In this document: one piece after another, positions 27,512-36,122 of the stretch
Numbering within the stretch: the first letter of the stretch is position 1
How the letters are laid out: every line of letters starts with the position of its first letter
Source of the DNA: Polyangia bacterium
GTDB lineage: Bacteria > Myxococcota_A > Polyangia > Nannocystales > Nannocystaceae
Length of the DNA stretch: 64,000 bases
Direction: 5' to 3'
Assembly (NCBI GenBank): GCA_030430565.1
Contig: JAUIKS010000013.1
Coordinates: 124,001-188,000 of the forward strand
Made by a program: the position numbers and the translations under genes
The notes under the pieces: generated by a model
Seen by the model: only the letters and a program-made list of their open reading frames with translations
Databases searched by the model: none
Told to the model about the DNA's origin: nothing

Positions 27512-27849
27512 GGACTTGGTACCCCTCAGCAGCACGGACGCCGGACTGCGAGTGTTATTCACACCCGTGGTTACCCCCGCTGTCAATTCCTGATTGATAT
27601 TGCGCAGCGTCGACGTCGCGGTACCGCGCGGACTGGCGCACTAGCGCTCAAGGACAGGTGGTCAATACCGCGAGTTCGCAAACCGGCTCCCGGGCTTGTG
27701 CCACCGGCGGTATGCCTGTGAGCCGGCTGCTGGGCCCATACCCACAAAATCCGAAATTGCCTGGACAACCACACGGGGGGAGGCGCTAGCGTCAATTCAT
27801 CCGTTTATGGGGCGCATTCGGTGCGCCGGGAGGGGAGGGGTCCATACTC
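27512..27849. other. Divergent intergenic region between lipoprotein and TetR genes
   Basis: This 338-bp gap contains no credible gene. It holds CCGGCTC/GAGCCGG arms (27683-27689, 27720-27726) and a compact palindrome nearer the regulator gene, listed separately. GGGAGGGGAGGGG just before 27841 is the strong ribosome-binding site of the TetR gene. Promoters for both genes are expected here, but no clear TTGACA-type pair was found. Confidence 0.5.
27811..27827. promoter_or_regulatory. Palindrome upstream of the TetR gene, possible operator
   Basis: GGCGCA-TTCGG-TGCGCC is a perfect 6-bp inverted repeat with a 5-bp spacer, 22 bp before the ATG at 27850. TetR regulators commonly bind such palindromes in their own promoters. 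No second copy near the divergent lipoprotein gene was noted. Confidence 0.4.
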
Positions 27850-28713
27850 ATGACACGTCAGAAATCAGACGAGCAACGGAAGCAACAGATCCGTGCGGCC
27901 GCCACGCGGTGCTTTGTGCGCAGGGGATACGCGGCGACGCGGCTCCTAGACATCGCCCGCGAGGCCGGTCTGAGCAAAGGTGGTGTCTATTTTCACTACC
28001 GAGCGAAGGAGCAGCTGTTTCACGACATCCTCGACGCGCAGATCGAGGCGCTGAAGCAGCGGTGGGGTTTCGAGCCGGTCGCGGACCAGCCCGCCGACCG
28101 TACGCTGGCGCAGGTCGTCGGCGCACACGTGCGCGAGCTGGAGGCGATGCCGGACGAGACCCGGCTGTGCAACTTACTGGTGACGATGGCCGTCCAGGAG
28201 CAGGAATTCCGCGGAAAGCTCGATCAGGCCTTCGCGGTGACTCGCAAGCTCTACGCCGGCTTGATCCGCCGCGGCATCGACGACGGGGTGTTCACAGATG
28301 GGGACCCCGATGTTCTCGCGCACGGAATCGTCGGTCTCGTGCAGGGCCTGGCGGCCGTCAGCGCGGTCAACGCGGACGGCAAGCTGCCAGTTTCGCCCGA
28401 GAACGCCGCGCGCATCAGTTTGCGCATGCTTGGGGCGAATCCAGAGGTCGCCAAGCTCGTGGCGTCGGCCCCGGCGCCCGTCAGCGAGGAGTCTGCCGCG
28501 GCTCCGGACGCGCCGGCCCCGGAGTCCGCGGCTCAGGATGCATCGGCAACAACCGCATCAACTGCACCTGCCGCACCTGCCGCACCTGCCGCACAAGCCG
28601 CGCAGACTGCACCCTCCGTGGAGTCCGTCGGTCAGCCCCTGGCTGTCAATCCGCTGACACCGGTGGCGGCGGCCCCGAGCGCGCCGGTCGCTGAAGGTTC
28701 GGGCGAGGCGTAG
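27850..28713 (+). CDS. TetR/AcrR family transcriptional regulator with Ala/Pro-rich tail
   Basis: The N-terminal helix-turn-helix is clear: IRAAATRCFVRRGYAATRLLDIAREAGLSKGGVYFHYRAKEQLF (about residues 14-58), the TetR signature. Residues 60-205 are the variable ligand-binding domain. The last 80 residues are Ala/Pro/Ser/Glu-rich with an AAPAAPAAQAAQ run and are probably disordered, which is unusual for TetR proteins of about 200 residues. The ATG follows a GGAGGGGAGGGG site. Regulators of this class usually repress a nearby transporter. The MMPL gene lies 1.2 kb upstream and the lipoprotein is divergent, so either could be a target, but this is inference. Confidence 0.92.
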   Translation: MTRQKSDEQRKQQIRAAATRCFVRRGYAATRLLDIAREAGLSKGGVYFHYRAKEQLFHDILDAQIEALKQRWGFEPVADQPADRTLAQVVGAHVRELEAMPDETRLCNLLVTMAVQEQEFRGKLDQAFAVTRKLYAGLIRRGIDDGVFTDGDPDVLAHGIVGLVQGLAAVSAVNADGKLPVSPENAARISLRMLGANPEVAKLVASAPAPVSEESAAAPDAPAPESAAQDASATTASTAPAAPAAPAAQAAQTAPSVESVGQPLAVNPLTPVAAAPSAPVAEGSGEA

Positions 28714-28743
28714 ACCAAGGATCGAGCGCAGTAGAGAAGAAGC

Positions 28744-28785
28744 CGGTCGGCCGCGTTGGGACTCCCAGCGCGGTCGACCGCGTTT
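28744..28785 (+). terminator. Long hairpin after the TetR gene
   Basis: Two 18-nt arms (28744-28761 and 28763-28780) pair throughout if two G-U wobbles are allowed. The tip must open to make a loop. CGTTT follows, so the U-run is weak. The 3' arm also contains the 14-bp palindrome at 28769-28782 (CGCGGTCGACCGCG). Intrinsic termination is likely but not ideal. Confidence 0.6.
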
Positions 28786-28930
28786 AACGGGCGGTGTTCA
28801 ACGCCGATGAGACGGCCCGCCGGACCGTGCACGCGCACGGAACGCACACAACTCGTTAGCGATTTGTTTGAATCGCGGCGGCGACACGTTGTTGGGAAAA
28901 GCAGTCTCCGAAAAAGCGGTGACTGCGATT

Positions 28931-30151
28931 TTAGTGTTCGTACACACGAATTCCCGCGAGCCCAGCAAGTCCCGATTCGCCACCTGGGGCGGTGTGGGTG
29001 CGGTAGTCCACGAGCTCAGCCCGGTAGCCGAGCGGGAGTAATCGGGCGAGCGTCACGAGCGCGGCCGAGCCGCTCGCGCGCCCGAGGATGTCATCACGCT
29101 CGCGACAGCGGCGTAACAGCTGCTCGGAGCGGCCGGCGAGCAAGCTGTCGATCAACGCGCGATCACGCCGCTCGAGACGCGCGGCGGCGTCGGGCGGCAG
29201 CGCCGGGCCGCCGTAGGCCGGGCCGACGTGACCGAGCTCGGCGCTCACCCACAGCAGCACGCGTCGTCGCCCGAGCGCGCGCTCCATCGCGGCGAGGAAG
29301 GAGTCCAGCTCTCTCGGCAGATCCTCGGCCCCGCGGTCGCGCCCCAGCGCGGTCGCGCCGCAGAGGATGGGGAGGATCGGAGGACATGTCTCTCCATACA
29401 GGTAATGGAGGAGGCAGACGGCGAGCTCGACGCTGTGTCCGTCGCGGTGCCGGATCTCCTCGCGGGTGAGCCACGGGACCTGCTCGACGAGCTCGCCGAG
29501 CAGCTCGTCGGCCGCGGGCGCCTCGTGCAGCGGGCTGCGGTAGCGCTTCGCGGTCGCGGCGTAGGGCGTGAGGCCGGCGCCGTGGTCGGTCCCGAGGATC
29601 ACGATCGCGTCGAGCCGCTCGGCCTGCGGGAGCTGGCGCGCGGTCCGGTCCAGCAGCGAAGAGATCTCTGAGACAGGCTGGTAGGGACAGATCACCGCCA
29701 GCAGCTCGGAGCGCTCGACCAGCCGATCGCGGCGGCCCGGCAGCGCCCGCGAGAGCGTCGCACGGAGCGCCCGCGGGTCCTCGGGGTACAGCGTCCCGGC
29801 GAAGCGCGGAGGCCGTGTGGGGCCCGCCATGAAGGCCTCGTGGCGCGCCTGCCAGCGCGCTCGAAAGCGCGTGTCGTCGAGCAGCCCGGCGTCCCCGAGA
29901 TCGGCGACCAGCGCCTCGATCTCGGCGGTCGGCACGTCGAGCTTTCCGCGCATCAGCAGCGACTGGCGGATCTGCGCGGGGGTGCGCTGGCCGTCGAGCA
30001 GATCGAGCACCGGGCCGGCCTCGGAGGGCAGCGCGACGGGCTCGCTGACCCCGAGCGGATCGCGGAGCACGAGCCAGTCTTCGTCGTCGCGCGTGAGGGG
30101 GTAGCGCTCCAGGGTTTTACGAAGCCGTGGGCGCGACTCGAGCGTCGACAT
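28931..30151 (-). CDS. Divergent MEMO-family protein (AmmeMemoRadiSam system protein B-like) with PqqD-like N-terminus
   Basis: Residues about 110-400 match the MEMO family: AGTLYPEDPRALR, GTDHGAG (normally GPNHxG), DGHSVELAVCLLHYL (normally EHSxExQLPFL) and SAELGHVGPAYG near the end. Residues 20-95 resemble a PqqD/winged-helix fold (LDGQRTPAQIRQSLL then LVADLGDAGLLDD). Several canonical ligand positions differ: the PHAGY motif is CPYQPV, and the end reads SGSAALVTL rather than CG. Function is unknown; MEMO-domain proteins are linked to radical-SAM and AMMECR1 partners or to non-haem iron dioxygenase folds. No such partner is adjacent. I chose the ATG at 30151; a TACAAC box 8 nt upstream suggests a leaderless mRNA. 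A GTG at 30157 is the alternative. Confidence 0.78.
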   Translation of the reverse strand: MSTLESRPRLRKTLERYPLTRDDEDWLVLRDPLGVSEPVALPSEAGPVLDLLDGQRTPAQIRQSLLMRGKLDVPTAEIEALVADLGDAGLLDDTRFRARWQARHEAFMAGPTRPPRFAGTLYPEDPRALRATLSRALPGRRDRLVERSELLAVICPYQPVSEISSLLDRTARQLPQAERLDAIVILGTDHGAGLTPYAATAKRYRSPLHEAPAADELLGELVEQVPWLTREEIRHRDGHSVELAVCLLHYLYGETCPPILPILCGATALGRDRGAEDLPRELDSFLAAMERALGRRRVLLWVSAELGHVGPAYGGPALPPDAAARLERRDRALIDSLLAGRSEQLLRRCRERDDILGRASGSAALVTLARLLPLGYRAELVDYRTHTAPGGESGLAGLAGIRVYEH

Positions 30152-30159
30152 CGGCACGA

Positions 30160-30188
30160 GTTGTAGACCGGAAACGTGAGCGCGTCAC
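30160..30188 (-). promoter_or_regulatory. Candidate promoter of the MEMO-like gene
   Basis: On the minus strand GTGACG (30188-30183) and TACAAC (30165-30160) are 17 bp apart. Four of six positions match TTGACA. Predicted transcription begins 2-3 nt before the ATG at 30151. Confidence 0.45.
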
Positions 30189-30247
30189 CCCGCGCGCGTC
30201 GACCGGCGCCGACCAACGTCGTGCTTCGTTGCACCTTCATTCAATGT

Positions 30248-31855
30248 TCAGGAGCAGCGCGCGTCGGCGCCGGAGAACAGGCGAGAGAGCGACGCGCGGG
30301 CCTCGGCCGCTAGCTCGGTGGTCTCGCTCGCGGTGCACAGCGCGCCCTGGACCGCGGGCGTGGCTGCTTCCGGGGACAGGCCGAGCGCGCGGATGAAGCG
30401 GAGCGCCGTCGCGAGATCTGCCTCGATGTCGAGGGAGCGGGCCACCGCGTCAGCGCCCCCGCTGCCGTAGTGCTTGACGAGCTGCCTGGCCGCCTCGCCG
30501 CGCCAGTTTTGATCGAGCTTGTGCTTGCGCAGGATCGCCTCGAGCTGGGCGCGCGAGGTCTCGTCCTCGCAGCGCCCGAGCGCGGCCATGGCCGCGCGCG
30601 CCACCGTGATCTCGTCGTCGCCGCTGCGCTTGCTCTCGTCGGCGAGCGTCCCGATGAAGCGGCTCACCCCCGGCTCACAGGGCGTGCCCACGCGGTCCAG
30701 CGCCGCGCTGCGAACCTGCGGCCACGGGTGCTCCTGACTGCTCGAGAGCCACTCGTCCCACGCGCCTGCAGCCGGCGCTGGGCTGAGCGCGTACGCGGCG
30801 GAGGCGAGCCGGGGCGCGGCGGCGGTCAGCAGCTGAAACGTGTCGATCAGCGGTCGCGCGCGGGCGGGGGAGAGCCCGCGCAGCGCGATCCAGCCGAGGA
30901 TCTCGTTGGCCTGCGCGGCGCGATCTTGCGGCGCGAGCGTGGCGCGGACGACCTCTTCGAGGAGGGTCTGCGCCGTCGCTTGATCGGGGCCGAGCTTGAC
31001 CAGCGCGCGGATCGACGAGACGCGCAGCGCGAAGCCAGCGGTCGGGTTGGCGGCGAGTAGACCGAAGCGCTCGGCGACCGCGGTCGCGTCGGCTGGATCA
31101 TTCGGGTCGACCAGCGCCGCGCGCAGCTGGATCACGGCGGCCGCGTGATACCGATCCTTCGCGGCCTCGGAGTCAGCGCCGAGCGAGTCGAGCTTCTGAT
31201 CAAGGGCCGCAGCGACCCGCGCGCGATCGTCTCGTTGCGCGCGCGTACGGCGGGTGAGCGCGCGCTGGAGCTCGCGTCGCAGCAGCGTCTGGCCGCGCCC
31301 GAGCAGCTCGACGAGCTCGCCGAGTCGCTCCGGCGGGTAGGCGTCCACGAGGTCGCCGAGCAGCTGCGCCCGGATGTCCTCGTGGATCTCTTTGTCGGCG
31401 ACCAGCTGCGACAGCGCCGGGGTCGCCGCCCCGCCTTGCTCCCGCAGCAGGCGGCGCCACAGCTCGATCCCCGCCAGATCCGCGTCGCGTCCACGCGCGA
31501 GCTGGCGCAGCTGATCGGCGAACAGCGCGAGGTCCTCGGGGCGACGAAAAGTCCCCAGCAGCGCGAGCAGGCGACCGCGCTCGGCCGGGCCCGGGGCGGG
31601 GACGGCCGAGAGCCGCTCGAGCACCAGCGGCGCGGTCACGGCCGCGTTGGTCTCGAGGCGCGCGCGCGCCTCGAGATACTCCCGCCCGCGGCCGTTGACG
31701 AGCGCGTCGAGATCGGCGCGCGCTCGCTCGACGGTGTACTCGCTCGCCGCGTCACTCGGGGACGGGGCTGGGGCGGCTGGCGCCGGCGCTGGCGCGGCCG
31801 CAGGACCGGCGAGCGCGCAGACCAAGGGCAGGGAGCTGATGGCGAGCACGGGCAA
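30248..31855 (-). CDS. Exported HEAT-like helical repeat protein, function unknown
   Basis: A 535-residue protein with a hydrophobic signal-peptide-like start (LAISSLPLVCALAGPAAA), an Ala/Pro linker, then alpha-helical repeats to the C-terminus. Repeat-like units pair helices such as LLALLGTFRRPEDLALFADQL and AQLLGDLVDAYPPERLGELVELL, and later ones read like HEAT segments (VRSAALDRV, ARAAMAALGRC). No catalytic motif is seen. The start used is a TTG at 31855; an in-frame GTG at 31849 is equally possible. It begins 21 bp after the end of the upstream exported protein and lies 97 bp before the MEMO gene on the same strand, so the three may be one operon. A scaffolding role in the periplasm is the most I can suggest. 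Confidence 0.72.
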   Translation of the reverse strand: MPVLAISSLPLVCALAGPAAAPAPAPAAPAPSPSDAASEYTVERARADLDALVNGRGREYLEARARLETNAAVTAPLVLERLSAVPAPGPAERGRLLALLGTFRRPEDLALFADQLRQLARGRDADLAGIELWRRLLREQGGAATPALSQLVADKEIHEDIRAQLLGDLVDAYPPERLGELVELLGRGQTLLRRELQRALTRRTRAQRDDRARVAAALDQKLDSLGADSEAAKDRYHAAAVIQLRAALVDPNDPADATAVAERFGLLAANPTAGFALRVSSIRALVKLGPDQATAQTLLEEVVRATLAPQDRAAQANEILGWIALRGLSPARARPLIDTFQLLTAAAPRLASAAYALSPAPAAGAWDEWLSSSQEHPWPQVRSAALDRVGTPCEPGVSRFIGTLADESKRSGDDEITVARAAMAALGRCEDETSRAQLEAILRKHKLDQNWRGEAARQLVKHYGSGGADAVARSLDIEADLATALRFIRALGLSPEAATPAVQGALCTASETTELAAEARASLSRLFSGADARCS

Positions 31856-31876
31856 ACGGTGCCACAGAAGCGCGCG

Positions 31877-33349
31877 TCACTGAACCATCATCTCGAGCAC
31901 CTGCGACTTCGAGAGCACGTAGCTGAGCAGCAGCGCGCGCTTGTCCGAGGCGGTCGAGACGTCGAGCATCTTGAGGAAGTCGGCGTCGCCGTCGTCCTCC
32001 TCGGCGTTGCTGATCATGCGCCGGGCGATCGCCACCAGCATCTCGCCCTTGAGCGGCGTGTCGGTCGGCATGCGGATGAAGAAGCCGAGGTACTCGTGGA
32101 CGACGCCGGCGACCTGTACGCCCTTGGGGCGCGGCAGGAGCATCTGCAGCAGCCCGCGGCGACCGCTGCGGTTGAAGCCCAGGTCCTGGATCGTCTCCTC
32201 GGTCGCGGCCGCGAACATGTTGGAGTCGACCGGGATCTTGAGGAGCAGCGAGCGGAGCTCGCGGTTCATCGTGCTCTTGCGCTTCTCGCTGCCCGCCTCG
32301 ATCTCGCGCAGCAGGCCCGCGGGCGCGGCCGTCAGCTCGTCTTTGTCGAGCCGGGCGATGTGCAGCTCCTGGCCGTGGTAGTCGCTGTCGACCACCTTCC
32401 ACACGCGGTCGCGGACCGCCTCGATGTCCCCGCGGCGCTCCGCGTTCTGGAGCAGGGTGTCGAGCATCGGGACCTCCGCGAACAGCATCGAGCGCCGCGG
32501 GTCTTTGTGGTTGAGCGCGACGTCGAGCCGCTTCCAGCGAGCCAGCGTGTCGTGGCCGATGGCCTTGGCGACCACGCAGGTGTGCTCGACGAACAGCGGC
32601 GTGTACTCCGGCTTGGGCGGCCCGGGGTTCTTCTCGCCCTTGGCCTTGGCCTCGGCCTCGCGCTGCTCTCGTCGCTGCTCGCGCTCGCGTCGCTCCTTGG
32701 CGATCTGGGCGAAGGCCTCGTTGGTCGAGATCTTCTTGTCGCTGGCGATCCGCTGGGCCTTGCGCAGCATCCAGATGTCCTCGATCTGATCGCGGCGCTG
32801 CTCGTCGCAGGTGAAGGCGTACTCCGGCATGTCCGGGGGGACACGTTGTGAGATCGGCGCGGCCAGGACGCGCTCGATGTCGACGCCGGCCAACGCGTCG
32901 ACGTCGGGGGGCAAGTAGCGCGTCGAGTAGATCAGGTGCCCGAGGCGCGCGCGCCCGTGCCCCGCGTCCCAGAACCGCCGCAGCATCTCCTTGACATCCT
33001 CGACGCGACCTTCCTTCTCGTACAGCTTGACCAGCCGCAGCATCCCGTCGGTGATCAGCTCGCGCTCCTGCGTGCGCTCGTCGAGCAGCTCCTCGAACTT
33101 CTCGATCGCGCAGTCGCGCCGCTCGAGCTCCTCCATGCAGAACACGCCCTTGCGGTGCAGCCGCTGCGCGTTGGTCTCGGGGCGCTTGCCGGCCTCGGCG
33201 GCGGCGGCGTGCTCCATCGGCGTGGCCAGCACCGCGAGGGGGAGCGCGAGCGCCGCGTAGGCCACCGCGCTGGCGAGCGTCGCGCGCCAGCCAACGAGGC
33301 GCGGCTGACGAGAACGACGTGACAGCTGCGCGAACACCTTGGGCATCAT
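31877..33349 (-). CDS. Exported protein of unknown function with basic charged helix
   Basis: I do not recognise this 490-residue protein. After an Arg-rich stretch it has a hydrophobic segment at about 24-48 (ATLASAVAYAALALPLAVLA), probably a signal peptide. Residues 55-130 look helical and TPR-like (ERRDCAIEKFEELLDE, MLRLVKLYEKEGRVEDVKEMLRRF). Around 205-240 is a strongly charged Arg/Glu/Lys helix. The rest contains paired cysteines (FTCDEQ, HTCVV). I start at the first of two tandem ATG codons at 33349; the frame runs open to 33841, but that region overlaps queA on the other strand and looks random. It is divergent from queA and cotranscribed with the HEAT-like gene. Confidence 0.68.
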   Translation of the reverse strand: MMPKVFAQLSRRSRQPRLVGWRATLASAVAYAALALPLAVLATPMEHAAAAEAGKRPETNAQRLHRKGVFCMEELERRDCAIEKFEELLDERTQERELITDGMLRLVKLYEKEGRVEDVKEMLRRFWDAGHGRARLGHLIYSTRYLPPDVDALAGVDIERVLAAPISQRVPPDMPEYAFTCDEQRRDQIEDIWMLRKAQRIASDKKISTNEAFAQIAKERREREQRREQREAEAKAKGEKNPGPPKPEYTPLFVEHTCVVAKAIGHDTLARWKRLDVALNHKDPRRSMLFAEVPMLDTLLQNAERRGDIEAVRDRVWKVVDSDYHGQELHIARLDKDELTAAPAGLLREIEAGSEKRKSTMNRELRSLLLKIPVDSNMFAAATEETIQDLGFNRSGRRGLLQMLLPRPKGVQVAGVVHEYLGFFIRMPTDTPLKGEMLVAIARRMISNAEEDDGDADFLKMLDVSTASDKRALLLSYVLSKSQVLEMMVQ

Positions 33350-33488
33350 GACATTCAGGACTCGGGTCGGCACGTCGTGGGTTTCTCGGGGACAGCGTCC
33401 GCGGCGTGGCGCGGCGTGGCTTGTCTCGACCCGCGACTTCTGCAATAGCCGCCGGACCCGGACGATTCCCGGTTTTCTCCATGTCGCC

Positions 33489-34550
33489 ATGGCCACGCCC
33501 GTGACCCGACCCGAAGACTTCGACTTTGCGCTCCCCGCGGAGCAAATCGCCCAGCACCCCGCCGAGCGCCGCGGCGACGCCCGCATGCTCGTGCTGCGTG
33601 ACTCGTCCCGCGAGCACCGGTTCGCCCGCGAGCTGCCGGACGTGCTCCCAGCCGACGCGCTCGTCGTCGTCAATGACTCCAGCGTCGTGCCCGCGCGAAT
33701 CCACGCCTCCTGCACGGAGGGGCGCGCGCTCGGTCGTCGCTTCGAGCTGTTGTTCTGCGCGCCGAGCCCCGCCGGCCCCGGCGCGCGCGTCCAGGCCTGG
33801 GTTCGCGGCGCCAAGCGTCTTCGCGGCGGCGACCTGCTCACCGTGGACGGCCTCGTCCTGCGCTACGAGGGCGCCGGGCTCGTCGATCCGCGCGCGCGCA
33901 GCTTCACGATCGTCGCGGGCGAGCTGCTCGCCGCCCTCGAGGCCGTCGGCGAGGTCCCGCTCCCGCCGTACATCCGCCGTCCGGAAGGGCCGGGGAGGGG
34001 TGACCGGGATCGCTATCAAACTGTCTACGCCGCCCACCGAGGATCGGTCGCCGCGCCCACCGCCGGCCTCCACTGGACGCCCGAGCTGCTCGCGCGGCTC
34101 GATGTCGCGCCGATCACGCTACACGTCGGACCCGGGACGTTCCTGCCGATGGACGTGGACGACGTGGAGCAGCACCGGGTTGGCGCCGAGCGCGTGCACG
34201 TCTCTGAGGCCAGCGCGGCGCGAATTCGATCCGCCCAGCGCGAGGGACGGCCCATCGTCGCGGTCGGCACGACGGCCACACGAACCCTCGAGTCCCTGGC
34301 GGCCGACGACCCCGAGGGCGCGATCCGGTCGTTCACGGGCAGCGTCGACCGGGTCATCACGCCGTCCCACGCCTGGCGCGTCGTCGACATCCTCGTGACC
34401 AACTTCCATCTACCCCGCAGCTCGCTGCTGATGCTCGTCTGCAGCCTCGGCGGCCGGGAGCGCGTGCTCGCCGCCTACCGCGAGGCGGTCGCCGCCGGGT
34501 ACCGCTTCTACAGCTACGGCGACTGCATGGTCGTCGAGCGAGCGCGTTGA
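33489..34550 (+). CDS. queA: S-adenosylmethionine:tRNA ribosyltransferase-isomerase
   Basis: QueA transfers and isomerises the ribosyl moiety of AdoMet onto preQ1-modified tRNA to form epoxyqueuosine. The 353-residue product contains DFDFALPAEQIAQHP at the start, VNDSSVVPARI, the SVAAPTAGLHWTPELL motif and HVGPGTFLPM, then TATRTLES and NFHLPRSSLLMLV. The ATG at 33489 fits the conserved N-terminus; the frame continues upstream to 33339 without family similarity. About 30 residues longer than some homologues in the FELLFC region (near 76-100). It precedes tgt, whose product acts earlier in the same pathway. Confidence 0.97.
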   Translation: MATPVTRPEDFDFALPAEQIAQHPAERRGDARMLVLRDSSREHRFARELPDVLPADALVVVNDSSVVPARIHASCTEGRALGRRFELLFCAPSPAGPGARVQAWVRGAKRLRGGDLLTVDGLVLRYEGAGLVDPRARSFTIVAGELLAALEAVGEVPLPPYIRRPEGPGRGDRDRYQTVYAAHRGSVAAPTAGLHWTPELLARLDVAPITLHVGPGTFLPMDVDDVEQHRVGAERVHVSEASAARIRSAQREGRPIVAVGTTATRTLESLAADDPEGAIRSFTGSVDRVITPSHAWRVVDILVTNFHLPRSSLLMLVCSLGGRERVLAAYREAVAAGYRFYSYGDCMVVERAR

Positions 34551-34612
34551 CGGACCGCCCCGCGCGCGGGCACGCTCGCGCGTCATGACCGACCGCGTCA
34601 GCGGGCGGTCCG
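34551..34612. repeat. Large inverted repeat between queA and tgt
   Basis: CGGACCGCCC (34551-34560) and GGGCGGTCCG (34603-34612) form a perfect 10-bp stem. The 42-nt interior contains a further CG-rich inverted pair (CGCGCG copies). The stem starts right after the queA stop and ends 10 nt before the tgt ATG. It could fold in the queA-tgt mRNA and affect tgt initiation or transcript stability. No U-run follows, so it is not a simple terminator. Confidence 0.65.
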
Positions 34613-34622
34613 CAGTGTTCCC

Positions 34623-35864
34623 ATGAGCGAGACCAGTGAACGCATTGATCCCTGCGCCGGCCTCACCTGCGCACGGCCCGAGATCCGTCGAGATCGCAAC
34701 GAATGGCTCCCCGCGGGGACGTTTGAGACGATCGCCCGGGACGAAGCCGGCGGACCGGCCCGGGCCGGCCGACTGTGGACCGCCCACGGCCCGATCGACA
34801 CCCCCTGCTTCATGCCGGTCGGCACCTACGGCGCGGTCAAGGGGCTCGAGCCCCGGGATCTCATCGAGGTCGGCTCACAGATCATCCTCGGCAACTCCTA
34901 CCACCTGTCCCACCGGCCGGGCGCCGAGCGCATCGCCGGATTCGGCGGGCTGCACGACTTCATCGGCTGGCCGCGCGCGATCCTGACCGACAGCGGCGGC
35001 TACCAGGTCTTCAGCCTGCGCGGTTTGCAAAAGATCGACGAGGAGGGCGTCAACTACCGCACGCACTTCGACGGCTCGGCCCACCGCATGACGCCGCGCT
35101 CCGTGCTCGAGGTCCAGGCCAAGCTCGGCTCCGACATCTGCATGGTGCTCGACCACTGCCCGCCCGGCGACGCCGCGCTCGACCAGCTGCGCGACGCCAT
35201 GGACCGCAGCACTCGCTGGGCGCGCCAGGCCTCGGATCTTCGCCGCGACATCCTCAGCCCCGGCCAGCTGTGCTTCGGCATCGTGCAGGGCGGCACCAAC
35301 CTGGCGCTGCGCCGCGAGCACATCGCCGCGCTGCGCGAATTCGACTTCGACGGCCTCGCCCTCGGCGGCCTCAGCGTCGGCGAGCCGATCCCCGAGATGC
35401 ACGCGACCATGGCCGAGATTGGCCCGATCATGCCTCCCGAGCGCCCACGTTACGTCATGGGCATCGGCACGCCAGCGGACCTGCTCGCCGCCGTGCGCTC
35501 GGGGATCGACATGTTCGACTGCGTCATGCCGACGCGGCACGCGCGCAACGGCCAGCTGTTCACCTGGCACGGGCGCATGAACATCCGCCAGTCGCGGTAT
35601 CGCGACGATCCAGCGCCGATCGATGCGACCTGCGCCTGCCGGACCTGCGGGAGCTTCAGCCGCGCCTATCTCCGGCACCTGCACGAGAGCAAAGACCCGC
35701 TGTACGGTCGCCTCGCGACAATTCACAACCTGTTCTTCTTCCACCAGTGGGTCGGGACGCTTCGCAACGCGCTGCGCGAAGCTCGCTTTGAACCCCTCAG
35801 TCGTGAACTTTCGCAAGTAATATCGCAGCATTACCCGCCGAAGGGGTCCGCTGGGGCCTCTTGA
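34623..35864 (+). CDS. tgt: tRNA-guanine transglycosylase
   Basis: Tgt exchanges guanine-34 for preQ1 in GUN-anticodon tRNAs. Both active-site aspartates are visible: Asp123 in TDSGGYQVFS and Asp299 in MFDCVMPTRHARNG. The zinc site appears as CACRTCGSFSRAYLRHL. The core matches the bacterial enzyme. The product has 413 residues against about 375; the extra part is an N-terminal stretch of about 40 with three cysteines and a basic segment. The ATG at 34623 is the only start near a plausible leader; a GTG or later ATG could shorten it. The gene follows the queA-tgt inverted repeat. Confidence 0.97.
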   Translation: MSETSERIDPCAGLTCARPEIRRDRNEWLPAGTFETIARDEAGGPARAGRLWTAHGPIDTPCFMPVGTYGAVKGLEPRDLIEVGSQIILGNSYHLSHRPGAERIAGFGGLHDFIGWPRAILTDSGGYQVFSLRGLQKIDEEGVNYRTHFDGSAHRMTPRSVLEVQAKLGSDICMVLDHCPPGDAALDQLRDAMDRSTRWARQASDLRRDILSPGQLCFGIVQGGTNLALRREHIAALREFDFDGLALGGLSVGEPIPEMHATMAEIGPIMPPERPRYVMGIGTPADLLAAVRSGIDMFDCVMPTRHARNGQLFTWHGRMNIRQSRYRDDPAPIDATCACRTCGSFSRAYLRHLHESKDPLYGRLATIHNLFFFHQWVGTLRNALREARFEPLSRELSQVISQHYPPKGSAGAS

Positions 35865-35889
35865 CCGCCCGTTGACGCCCTGCTACCTA
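35861..35889 (+). promoter_or_regulatory. Weak candidate promoter after tgt, towards yajC
   Basis: TTGACC at 35861-35866 (overlapping the tgt stop) and TACCTA at 35884-35889 are 17 bp apart. The -35 hexamer is good but the -10 matches only two positions. The 258-bp region up to yajC shows no credible gene, so a leader transcript of about 230 nt is plausible. Confidence 0.3.
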
Positions 35890-36122
35890 GCGGCGCACTC
35901 ACCACGACTCCCCGTCGGAGGCCCGTGGTTTTCGGCACGGCGTCGCACCTGCGGGGCCTCATCTCCTCGAACCTGCATTTTCTTGGCGCGCACGCGACGT
36001 GTTGTCGGCCGCCATCCGTCCTTCGGCCTTCGAGCCCGATCCACCCGAACTTCCGTCACAAAGGCCGTCAGATTGGGATGACGCGCGAAGGATACTCCCA
36101 ACACTGACGGTCCCCGGTGCCC

